A stretch of DNA of 9,374 nucleotides from Parcubacteria group bacterium GW2011_GWA2_47_7 (GTDB lineage Bacteria; Patescibacteriota; Minisyncoccia; Phycocordibacterales; UBA6899). The stretch lies in NCBI GenBank assembly GCA_000999395.1, contig LCOM01000034.1:1-9374 (forward strand), written 5' to 3'. The position numbers were made by a program, and so were the translations under genes. Below, piece after piece: positions 1 through 6,182 of this stretch. Below the pieces are notes generated by a model. That model was not told the DNA's origin, made no database searches, and saw only the letters and a program-made list of their open reading frames with translations. How positions within the stretch are numbered: position 1 is the stretch's first letter; every line of letters starts with the position of its first letter.

Positions 1-264
1 AAATATATTGAGAAAGAAATAAGACCCACAGTGAAAAAAATAAAGAAGATTGGTTTTTCCAAGTTGATCGGCACGGCCGGGACGATGATCAATCTCGCCT
101 CGATGGTCTATGAGGACAAAGAATCCAAACCATTCAGGTTGGTGAGCCATTACCGTCTAGAGGCAAGGGACCTTAAAAAGGTCCATAAGAAACTCCTGAA
201 AAAAAATTTAAGAGAACTTTTAAAAATGCCTGGACTGGACCTTAAGCGCGCGGATATCATTGTC
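1..264 (+). pseudogene. Ppx/GppA exopolyphosphatase fragment (left part of the chimeric ORF)
   Basis: This is the left half of the open frame. In Ppx/GppA proteins, which hydrolyse polyphosphate or pppGpp, the segment 'GTAGT...LA.M' lies in the second actin-like lobe. It is followed by a basic helix-rich stretch and then 'PGL...RADIIVAG'. The window shows exactly this order up to ADIIV, and then the expected AG-A-IL continuation is replaced by LSKEGW of RecJ. The break therefore lies at about 253-270. The family call is recognition by motif, not a database search. Confidence 0.72.
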
Positions 265-924
265 TTAAGCAAGGAAGGCTGGCATCGCGGTGTCGTAGGG
301 ATTGTCGCGAATAAAATTGCTGAAGAATACGACCGTCCGACGTTTGTCTGGGGGAAAGAGGGTACGAACGATATCAAGGGGTCTTGTCGGTCTGACGGAA
401 GAATAAATTTAGTTGACCTCATGCGCGCCGTACCAGAAGGAGTCTTTGTCGACATGGGCGGGCATGAATTCTCCGGAGGATTTTCCGTCACACAGGATAA
501 CATTCACACACTTGAAGATGCGCTCGTCTTAGCGCATGCGGGATTACCGAAGAAGGAGAAGCCCGCCCTTGCTTACGTCATTGATACGACCCTCACTGTC
601 GCAGCGGTGAATGAAGAAACTTATCGTGCTCTTTCACTCCTTGCGCCATTTGGTGTAGGGAATTTGAAACCACACTTCATGTTTCATCAAGTCATTATTG
701 TTCATCTGGAAATGTTTGGAAAAGAAAAAAATCATCTGAAGCTAACCATTACTGATGATTCAGAAAAAGAGGCTCAGGCAATCGGATTTTTTATGTCCTC
801 CAAAACATTTCCACTCGTTGACCTCAGTATCGGCAAAGCAATCAATCTTGTTGCGACGCTGGAGAAATCTTTTTTTCGAGGTCGCCCTGAACTTCGGCTG
901 CGAATCGTGGACATCAGTTTGTGA
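1..924 (+). CDS. recJ: Chimeric ORF: Ppx/GppA C-terminal segment joined to RecJ C-terminal half (5' end outside window)
   Basis: The frame is open from base 1, so the GTG at 31 is probably not the true start. Residues below are numbered from that GTG. Residues 1-78 do not look like RecJ: IGTAGTMINLASM (13-25) and PGLDLKRADIIV (67-78) are signature stretches of Ppx/GppA exopolyphosphatases. From residue 79 on the protein is RecJ, the 5'-3' single-strand DNA exonuclease of recombination and mismatch repair: GWHRGVVGIVA (83-93), GSCRS (117-121) and GGHEFSGGF (143-151) belong to the DHHA1 region. APFGVGN (205-211) opens the OB-type DNA-binding domain that runs to the end. The DHH catalytic domain that should precede DHHA1 is absent, so the encoded product cannot be a working RecJ, and the Ppx part lacks its N-terminal lobe. 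Either a deletion fused two genes or the contig is chimeric. Assignment of both halves is firm; the biological reality of the fusion is doubtful. Confidence 0.85.
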   Translation, partial: KYIEKEIRPTVKKIKKIGFSKLIGTAGTMINLASMVYEDKESKPFRLVSHYRLEARDLKKVHKKLLKKNLRELLKMPGLDLKRADIIVLSKEGWHRGVVGIVANKIAEEYDRPTFVWGKEGTNDIKGSCRSDGRINLVDLMRAVPEGVFVDMGGHEFSGGFSVTQDNIHTLEDALVLAHAGLPKKEKPALAYVIDTTLTVAAVNEETYRALSLLAPFGVGNLKPHFMFHQVIIVHLEMFGKEKNHLKLTITDDSEKEAQAIGFFMSSKTFPLVDLSIGKAINLVATLEKSFFRGRPELRLRIVDISL

Positions 925-930
925 TATAGT
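922..930 (+). promoter_or_regulatory. Extended -10 element, candidate promoter of the RNase HI gene
   Basis: TGATATAGT is a TGn extended -10 box (TATAGT at 925-930), one base off the consensus. It begins at the TGA stop codon of the preceding ORF. No good -35 box stands 16-18 bases upstream. Transcription would start near 937, leaving about 8 nt before the ATG at 945 and no room for an SD site, so the mRNA would be nearly leaderless. The similar TGATATAAT before two other genes of the window supports the motif. Confidence 0.5.
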
Positions 931-944
931 AGCGGTATAGATAC

Positions 945-1679
945 ATGAACGATAATGATCAACATTTACTGTTTACCGATGGAAGCTCGCTCGGCAATCC
1001 TGGTCCGGGTGGATGGGGCGCCGTTTTGGTGATGAGGGGGGGTCGCGTTATCGAATTGGGGGGTTACGAAAAACATACGACAAACAATCGCATGGAACTC
1101 TTGGCGCTTATTGAGGGGCTTCGTCGGTTGGTCCATGAGCCTGGAGATGTGATGATATTTACGGATTCGAAATATGTACACAAGGGTGCGACAGAGTGGG
1201 CGACAGGATGGAAACGACGCGATTGGATGACGATGGCGAAAACCCCTGTTGAAAATCGCGATCTTTGGGAGGGCGCCCTCGTGCTGATTGAGGAGAGAAA
1301 GCAAATTGGAGCAATCAGGTGGACGCATGTATTGGGGCATTCGGGAATGGTGGGGAATGAGCGCTGTGATGCGATAGCGACAGGATTTGCTAAGGGTGAA
1401 ACCGTAGAATTGTTTGAGGGCGATATTGAACACTATGCGACAGACATCATGAATATTGCCGTAGACGTTGATGTTGCCGAGGCGCGAAGTCTTGCTCGCG
1501 CACATTCACGTGCGAAAGCGTATTCTTACCTCTCTCTGGTGGACGGTGTTGCAAAACGCCATCTTACTTGGGCGGAGTGCGAGAAGCGCGTAAAAGGAAA
1601 GTCGGGTGTGAAGTATAAAAAAACGCTCTCATCTTCCGATGAAAGCGCGATACTCCGCTCTTGGGGGGCCTCGATCTAG
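945..1679 (+). CDS. rnhA: Ribonuclease HI with C-terminal viroplasmin-like domain
   Basis: Cytoplasmic endonuclease that cuts the RNA strand of RNA-DNA hybrids (R-loops, primers). The N-terminal 150 residues are a complete RNase H fold. The carboxylate tetrad is D12 (FTDGSS), E51 (NRMELL), D74 (FTDSKYV) and D142 (NERCDAIA), with the histidine loop HVLGHSG at 128-134 and the Trp-rich basic handle GWKRRDW at 88-94. At 244 residues it is about 90 longer than the E. coli enzyme. Residues 190-242 (KAYSYLSLVDG, WAECEKRVKGKSG, KYKK, SWG) resemble the viroplasmin/RNase H1 hybrid-binding module, which eukaryotic RNase H1 carries at its N-terminus. The start is ATG 945, 20 bases after the previous stop. 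No SD site is visible. The stop overlaps the convergent gene in a shared CTAG. Function is very likely; the tail assignment is probable. Confidence 0.95.
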   Translation: MNDNDQHLLFTDGSSLGNPGPGGWGAVLVMRGGRVIELGGYEKHTTNNRMELLALIEGLRRLVHEPGDVMIFTDSKYVHKGATEWATGWKRRDWMTMAKTPVENRDLWEGALVLIEERKQIGAIRWTHVLGHSGMVGNERCDAIATGFAKGETVELFEGDIEHYATDIMNIAVDVDVAEARSLARAHSRAKAYSYLSLVDGVAKRHLTWAECEKRVKGKSGVKYKKTLSSSDESAILRSWGASI

Positions 1680-2005
1680 TTGCCGAATGTTGCCTCCGCA
1701 AATGGAGTCTCTCTCGATTCTCCCTTCATGTAGCGAACCCAACCCTTGATCGCTGACGCGACCAGGAGGTGTTCGGTCTTGGACATGTGCATGCCGTCTT
1801 CACTCAAGTCGGGAATGCTTGCGTTGTATGCGCCGACAACGATGTCGCTAATCATGCCAGATGGTAGCGAATCAAAACAGTCCGTGCACACAGCCATAAT
1901 GCCAGCTTCTGGGCATGTTGGGATTGTTTTCGGGAGACATTGCTCTCCGTCACTAATGCTGTACCACTCATGTCCACAATAGCCACACGTACCAAATTGA
2001 GCCAT
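1676..2005 (-). CDS. Small cysteine-rich (putative zinc-binding) hypothetical protein
   Basis: A 109-residue soluble protein of unknown function. Six cysteines sit in the first 43 residues: C7 and C10 (CGYC, followed by H12), C23, C31, and C40 and C43 (CTDC). Two CxxC knuckles separated by about 30 residues are the pattern of a zinc ribbon, so one structural Zn2+ site is likely. The rest (44-109) is mixed with no recognised motif, and includes a helical stretch with a conserved-looking KGWVRYMKGE. The start ATG is supported by AAGGAG eight bases upstream (complement of 2014-2019) and by a strong promoter. The gene stands alone on the minus strand between rnhA (convergent, stops overlapping by 4 bases) and comEC (divergent). 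I do not recognise the family. That it is a real gene is well supported by its signals. Confidence 0.75.
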   Translation of the reverse strand: MAQFGTCGYCGHEWYSISDGEQCLPKTIPTCPEAGIMAVCTDCFDSLPSGMISDIVVGAYNASIPDLSEDGMHMSKTEHLLVASAIKGWVRYMKGESRETPFAEATFGN

Positions 2006-2039
2006 TATGCTTACTCCTTGTTGATGTACTTACCTTTTC

Positions 2040-2068
2040 ATTATATCACAGATTGAAGAATTATGCAA
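2040..2068 (-). promoter_or_regulatory. Sigma70-type promoter of the Cys-rich protein gene
   Basis: Read on the minus strand: -35 TTGCAT (complement of 2063-2068), a spacer of exactly 17 bases, then a perfect -10 TATAAT (complement of 2040-2045) preceded by TGA, making an extended -10. Transcription would start near 2033, giving a leader of about 28 nt with an AAGGAG SD site. This is the best promoter in the window. Confidence 0.75.
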
Positions 2069-2091
2069 GTAACGAAAATACTGAGTCTGGG

Positions 2092-2097
2092 TAATAT
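2092..2097 (+). promoter_or_regulatory. Weak candidate -10 box for comEC
   Basis: TAATAT lies 6 bases before the GTG start codon at 2104, the same spacing seen for the DedA gene. Transcription would begin at or next to the start codon, giving a leaderless message. There is no clear -35 box and no SD site. The call rests on the parallel with the other genes and is tentative. Confidence 0.3.
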
Positions 2098-2103
2098 TGT
2101 TGA

Positions 2104-3648
2104 GTGTTAAGACTTCAGCGATTTTTTCCATATCCACTCATCGCGCTCCTCGTCGGAGTGGGGTTGGCATCCGTCTTCGAGCTCGGAAACGCATATTTAT
2201 TACTCGTCCTCATTATTTGTTTCTCGCTCAGTTTCGTCGCTGCTATTTATCAGCGTAGTAAATATTTGTATTTGGTTGTACTTATTATTTTTGCGGGATT
2301 TGGCATGATGCGATATTCAAACTGGCACGATGCTCCGCGAGATCTGCTTCTTGAGCAACAGATTGGGGAGAGCGTGGTAATCATAGGGGTGATTAATGAT
2401 GAACCTGATATTCGCGAAAATAGTACGCGGTTGCTTGTATCGGTGCGGAGCCTTTCCACTAAAGATGCGGATGTTTCTGTTTTCGGACGTATGCAAATTT
2501 CGGTGACACGATATCCCGCATATGAGTATGGTGACCTCATTCGCGTGAAAGGCAAACTCATCCATCCTGAAAAATTTGTTGAGGATGATGGGCGTGTGTT
2601 TGATTATCCTGCATATCTCGCGGTTGAAGGTGTGCATTATCAAATTCCTTTTCCGGCAGTCGAATTGGTCGGACAAAATGAGGGTAATGCTATACTTGCA
2701 ACGCTGTTCGTTGTCAAGCATCAATTTCTCGATGTATTGGGCTCGCTTTTTCCTGAGCCAGAGAATGCGCTCTTAGGTGGACTTTTGCTTGGGGGTAAAC
2801 AGTCGCTCGGAACGGAGTGGCAAGATATTTTTCGCAGAGCTGGTATCGTGCACATCGTGGTGCTCTCTGGATACAATATGACCATTGTGTCTGAATGGCT
2901 TGTTGCAATGTTTCGTTTTCTTGGATTTTACGGAAGTCTTTCCATCGGAAGTGTGGGCATCGTTCTCTTTGCGCTCATGACTGGTGCGGGTGCAACCGTA
3001 CTCCGTGCCGCCATCATGGCGATTATCGCACTTCTTGCTCGTGCGACGGGGCGTACATATACGATGGGTCGTGCGCTCCTTGTTGCCGGAGTCTGCATGG
3101 TACTCCAAAATCCCAGTATCTTAGCTTTTGATCCGTCATTTCAGCTCTCTTTTCTTGCGTCTATCGGGCTTATCTTCGTGTCCCCAGTCATCGAGGTCCA
3201 CACGATACTTTTTAAACGATTTCCCGTGTGGCGCGAAGTATTTGTTTCCACGCTCGCGACGCAGATGATGGTTCTTCCACTGCTTTTATATCAAACAGGA
3301 ATGTTTTCGTTGGTCTCTCTTCCGGTCAACATGCTCGTACTCCCGCTCATTCCGTTCACAATGCTATTTGGATTTATCGCGGGAGTGGTCGGCATCGTCT
3401 TTCCCGTACTCGGCGGACTCGTTGCCCTCCCCGCGCATGCACTTCTCTCCTGGATTCTTTTCACTGCACGTGCATCAGCACAGATTCCGTACGCTGCGGT
3501 GTCTCTTCCCATTTCCGTTTTATCGGTATTTATATTATATGTGACTTTTTCTATCTACCTTTGGCGTGCACATGTTTCTTTTCGTTCGGCAGGTCGTGCA
3601 GGAGTTCTTCCGTTACCTCCTTCGAGTTCAACATACGATAAAAAATAA
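2104..3648 (+). CDS. comEC: ComEC/Rec2-family DNA-uptake channel, lacking the beta-lactamase domain
   Basis: Polytopic inner-membrane protein that passes single-stranded DNA into the cell during natural transformation. It is 514 residues long. Residues 1-70 hold two or three membrane helices. Residues 80-190 form the soluble DUF4131/OB-type domain, with YEYGDLIRVKGKL (140-152) and FDYPAYL (166-172). From about 220 to 490 is the Competence domain with its signatures HIVVLSGYNM (250-259), GAGATVLRAAIMA (294-306) and FDPSFQLSFLASIG (342-355), followed by many hydrophobic helices. It ends after the membrane domain. The C-terminal metallo-beta-lactamase nuclease-like domain of Bacillus ComEC (over 750 residues in all) is absent, as in other short forms. 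The start is GTG 2104, since an in-frame TGA lies directly upstream (2101-2103). The last 98 bases overlap the convergent DedA gene. Confidence 0.93.
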   Translation: MLRLQRFFPYPLIALLVGVGLASVFELGNAYLLLVLIICFSLSFVAAIYQRSKYLYLVVLIIFAGFGMMRYSNWHDAPRDLLLEQQIGESVVIIGVINDEPDIRENSTRLLVSVRSLSTKDADVSVFGRMQISVTRYPAYEYGDLIRVKGKLIHPEKFVEDDGRVFDYPAYLAVEGVHYQIPFPAVELVGQNEGNAILATLFVVKHQFLDVLGSLFPEPENALLGGLLLGGKQSLGTEWQDIFRRAGIVHIVVLSGYNMTIVSEWLVAMFRFLGFYGSLSIGSVGIVLFALMTGAGATVLRAAIMAIIALLARATGRTYTMGRALLVAGVCMVLQNPSILAFDPSFQLSFLASIGLIFVSPVIEVHTILFKRFPVWREVFVSTLATQMMVLPLLLYQTGMFSLVSLPVNMLVLPLIPFTMLFGFIAGVVGIVFPVLGGLVALPAHALLSWILFTARASAQIPYAAVSLPISVLSVFILYVTFSIYLWRAHVSFRSAGRAGVLPLPPSSSTYDKK

Positions 3649-4174
3649 AAAGTATGACAAATGCCACGAGGGCAAGAATGACGCCGTAGGATTTCCATAC
3701 TTGCGTACTTTTGCCAAAAAAATATCCGATACTAATAAAGCCGAGTGACCAAATCCATGATGACGCGAACATCAATGCGGCAAATTTACCGCGATGCACT
3801 CTGGCGAGCCCTGCGGGAATTGGGATGAATACCTTTATTGCGGGAAGCAGTTTTCCCACAAACAGAAACCAAAGGCCCTTTTTACGAAAAACGATCTCCA
3901 CTCGTTTGATATCTTTTTCGCGGAACATTCCCAGTTTTACCGCATAAAGGACACCGCGCGCGCGTACCCCTTCATATAAAAGGACATTGCCGATGGTATT
4001 ACCCAGTGCCCCAGCAATGGAAGCTGGGATGAGCCCGAGATAGTTTGTGCTGATGAGATAACCCACTAAAATATAGAGAATTTGGCTCGAGGGGAAGGAA
4101 AAGAGACCGTTTGAGATCATTAATCCAAATATGCCCAAATAGCTGAAACCTAATATTATTGTCTCAATATCCAT
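3551..4174 (-). CDS. DedA-family (SNARE-associated/VTT domain) membrane protein
   Basis: DedA proteins are inner-membrane proteins; characterised members move undecaprenyl phosphate or other lipids across the membrane. This one has 207 residues, the usual size. Visible are a first hydrophobic hairpin with FPSSQILYILVGYL (27-40), the GNTIGNVLLYEGVRARG motif (58-74), and FVGKLLPAIKVFIPIPAG (105-122). The last matches the family's R-x(2)-P-x(2)-R ...AG motif, with both arginines replaced by lysines (K108, K114). Two further membrane helices follow (about 130-153 and 162-181), then a basic, His/Lys-rich cytoplasmic tail. The ATG at 4174 lies 6 bases after a perfect extended -10 box, so the message is probably leaderless. 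Its 3' end overlaps comEC antisense by 98 bases, and the tail encoded there is the least conserved part. The lipid substrate cannot be told from the sequence. Confidence 0.92.
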   Translation of the reverse strand: MDIETIILGFSYLGIFGLMISNGLFSFPSSQILYILVGYLISTNYLGLIPASIAGALGNTIGNVLLYEGVRARGVLYAVKLGMFREKDIKRVEIVFRKKGLWFLFVGKLLPAIKVFIPIPAGLARVHRGKFAALMFASSWIWSLGFISIGYFFGKSTQVWKSYGVILALVAFVILFIFYRMLNSKEVTEELLHDLPNEKKHVHAKGR

Positions 4175-4180
4175 TCGCGT

Positions 4181-4189
4181 ATTATATCA
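4181..4189 (-). promoter_or_regulatory. Extended -10 promoter element of the DedA gene
   Basis: On the minus strand TGATATAAT (TGn plus perfect TATAAT at 4181-4186) is followed by 6 bases and then the ATG. A start site about 7 bases after the -10 falls on the A of ATG, so translation would be leaderless. The -35 region (about 4204-4209, AGTAAA) is poor, which an extended -10 can compensate. The nine-base box is identical to that of the Cys-rich protein gene. Confidence 0.65.
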
Positions 4190-4252
4190 ACATAATGCCA
4201 AGATTTACTACGTTTTATACAGGTCCTACTTGCCAGAATGAATATTATGTTG
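4188..4252. repeat. 9-bp inverted repeat in the divergent DedA/moxR intergenic region
   Basis: CAACATAAT at 4188-4196 and its exact complement ATTATGTTG at 4244-4252 are separated by 47 bases. The left arm touches the DedA -10 element, and the right arm lies 24 bases before the moxR -35. The arrangement could be a pair of operator half-sites for the divergent genes, or chance. No regulator is encoded nearby. Confidence 0.35.
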
Positions 4253-4275
4253 TGTTGTTCACTCATGCTTGATAA

Positions 4276-4305
4276 TTGAAAGTACGATGCTAGTGTGGAT
4301 ATAGA
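4276..4305 (+). promoter_or_regulatory. Candidate promoter of the moxR operon
   Basis: TTGAAA (4276-4281, five of six consensus bases) is followed after 18 bases by TATAGA (4300-4305, four of six). Transcription would start near 4312, leaving about 31 nt that contain the AGGAG SD site (4331-4335) seven bases before the ATG at 4343. All downstream genes are tightly spaced, so this is probably the operon promoter. Confidence 0.5.
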
Positions 4306-4342
4306 TTGTATCTGTGTGAAGTACTTTGACAGGAGAATAGTT

Positions 4343-5368
4343 ATGAACAGAATTCTACAAGAAGACGACAAGCCTTTTGTGAGAGATCCTGCGTTTGAAT
4401 TATTTGTCCGTGAACGCTCTCAGGCGTTTGTGGAGATGGTGAAACGAGTGATTATCGGTGAGGACGAACTCATCCTGAGCATTCTCGTCGCATTGTTTTC
4501 TCGGTCGAGTATTATTCTCGAAAGTCGTCCCGGTGAAGGTAAGTCGCTACTCATGCGCTCTGCGGCTGCTGCTCTTTCGCTTGAAGCGAAATGGCATCAG
4601 TTTAAGGGTGATGATATGCCAAGTGAATTTATCGGTTATGTTGATCGCACGGGTGAAGTTGTCGAAGGGACAGTGTTTACGAACATTCTCCTCGCTGATG
4701 AATTGAATCGTGCTCCATCCAAAGCTAAGGCACCACTCTTGGGTGCTATGGAGGAACGATTTGTAAAAATACCCGGAACGAATGTTGTTCGTCCGATGCG
4801 TGATCCGTTCCTCATGATCGCAACGCAAAATCCCATTGAGGATGGCGGTGACGTATATGGGCTTGGGCGTGCTGAACTGAATCGTTTTGGCCTGAAGATA
4901 AAGTTGGAACAACAATCAGTAGAAAATTTGGCGAAGATTATCGTTCGCAATCCGAATAGAAATTTGAGTCAAGTAGTGCCGGTATTTTCGCGAGAAGAGG
5001 TGCTCGACATCATCAAGTACGTGCAAGACCTTTCCGGTTCTGCATTTGTCACTGAAGGTGGTTCCTCGACAGACCTCCACAAAAGTACTGTCGTAGACTA
5101 TATTGCTCGACTTGGTGCGTCTACCAATTTTACGGAAGACAAAGAAGAAAGCAAAAAAGGTGCTTCTCCTCGCCCCATGGTTAGTTTGTGGAATTTACTG
5201 AACGCTTATCTTTTGGTGACAGGTAAAAAGCATTTGAGTGCTCGTGATATACAGCACATGGTTGTCAAAGCATGGGCGCATCGCATGAATACGGAGGATG
5301 ACAAGGAGGCAATGAAAATTCTCTCTGATACGATACTGCGCATCCCAGCCATTCCGAGAATGTCATGA
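4343..5368 (+). CDS. MoxR-family AAA+ ATPase
   Basis: Cytoplasmic ATPase that works with VWA-domain partners as a chaperone-like remodeller. It is 341 residues long and complete. Visible are Walker A PGEGKS (63-68), Walker B ILLADE (115-120) followed by LNRAPSKAKAPLLGAMEER, sensor 1 IATQNPIE (159-166), and sensor 2 ASPR (274-277). The C-terminal lid contains AWAHRM (310-315), the usual 'HR' of the family. Two departures from typical MoxR are seen: the EAQLDRF motif reads RAELNRF (176-182), and the glycine that opens Walker A is serine (SRPGEGKS). The start is ATG 4343 because AGGAG stands seven bases upstream; an in-frame ATG at 4295 has no SD site and precedes the predicted transcription start. 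The stop overlaps the next ATG (ATGA at 5365-5368), implying translational coupling with the DUF58 gene. Confidence 0.94.
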   Translation: MNRILQEDDKPFVRDPAFELFVRERSQAFVEMVKRVIIGEDELILSILVALFSRSSIILESRPGEGKSLLMRSAAAALSLEAKWHQFKGDDMPSEFIGYVDRTGEVVEGTVFTNILLADELNRAPSKAKAPLLGAMEERFVKIPGTNVVRPMRDPFLMIATQNPIEDGGDVYGLGRAELNRFGLKIKLEQQSVENLAKIIVRNPNRNLSQVVPVFSREEVLDIIKYVQDLSGSAFVTEGGSSTDLHKSTVVDYIARLGASTNFTEDKEESKKGASPRPMVSLWNLLNAYLLVTGKKHLSARDIQHMVVKAWAHRMNTEDDKEAMKILSDTILRIPAIPRMS

Positions 5369-6171
5369 ATCATAAAAGCTTATTTGAAGTAGAGACATCC
5401 ATTCGCTCGCGTCTCTCAGGTGGACTCAAGGGTTCACGAAAGGATGTGAGTGGGTTGGAGTTCGAAGAAGTGCGCGAATTTGACCTCGGTGATTTGGAAT
5501 CTTCACTGCATCTCGGAGCGAGTGCGCGTGCGGGGAGGGATATGGTTGTGGTTCGTATTCCTGATCGAAGGGTGGAAATCACTCTTGTGATTGATACTAC
5601 TGCGTCCATGTTTTTTGGTGCTCTTGGTGCAACAAAGTACGATGCGGCATTGAGAATGCTGCTCGTTGCGGCACAGGTTGCAAAAGAGAATCAAGCAAAG
5701 CTGACTATTCGTTATCATGCAGGCACTCCGTCACGAACGTATCTGTCCGAATTTCCGATTCGACCAGGTACGACAGACGGAGTAAAAAAGCAGTTTGCGA
5801 AGTTTGTGAATAGTCTGTCTGAGGATTCGCGTGCGCGAACCTTTGACCTCAGAGAAGCACTCCAATCTTTGGTGCTACGCGGGAAACATCAGACACTTCT
5901 CGTGGTAGTCGTTTCAGATTTTCTGTATACGGCAGACTATGAGGAATCGCTGCGTGCGTTGCTACTCAAGAAAAACACCGTAGTGGGTGTGGCAACACTA
6001 GATAGCGCGGAAATCGCGCTCCCATCGCTTCGCCTTGGCGCATTTCGCGTCACAGACAGCGAAACGGGAGCAACCGCGCTTATGGCGCGTTCTCCCAATC
6101 ACTACCTCGATGCACATCGAGCGCTGTGGACTAACCTCCGCGCCACGCTCGAAGTGGTGCATCTTGAATAA
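5365..6171 (+). CDS. DUF58-domain protein with VWA-like fold (MoxR partner)
   Basis: DUF58 proteins almost always lie next to moxR and are thought to be adaptors or substrates of the ATPase; in the methanol dehydrogenase cluster the equivalent is MxaS. It is 268 residues long and soluble. The N-terminal signature GLEFEEVREFDLGD (30-43) is clear, followed by ASARAGRDMVVV (52-63), which corresponds to the usual 'R.IDW..SAR' region with the IDW lost. The VWA-like part starts at VEITLVIDTTASM (70-82). The metal-site motif DxSxS is DTTAS here (D77, T79, S81), a conservative change. SDF (184-186) corresponds to the second-site aspartate strand. There is no signal peptide or membrane helix, so it acts in the cytoplasm. 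It is coupled to moxR by the ATGA overlap and is followed by the next gene after 11 bases. The family call is firm; the molecular role is inferred from synteny. Confidence 0.9.
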   Translation: MNHKSLFEVETSIRSRLSGGLKGSRKDVSGLEFEEVREFDLGDLESSLHLGASARAGRDMVVVRIPDRRVEITLVIDTTASMFFGALGATKYDAALRMLLVAAQVAKENQAKLTIRYHAGTPSRTYLSEFPIRPGTTDGVKKQFAKFVNSLSEDSRARTFDLREALQSLVLRGKHQTLLVVVVSDFLYTADYEESLRALLLKKNTVVGVATLDSAEIALPSLRLGAFRVTDSETGATALMARSPNHYLDAHRALWTNLRATLEVVHLE

Positions 6172-6182
6172 GGAGAATGATT

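Noticed and set aside
150..503. Long minus-strand open frame opposite recJ, and similar antisense frames over rnhA, comEC, moxR and the VWA gene
   Set aside because: They mirror genes with clear conserved motifs, lack SD sites, and their translations are Ser/Arg/Cys-rich without recognisable domains.
4295..4342. Upstream ATG giving a longer MoxR protein
   Set aside because: The extra 16 residues do not look like MoxR, the ATG lies before the likely transcription start, and ATG 4343 has an AGGAG at the right distance.
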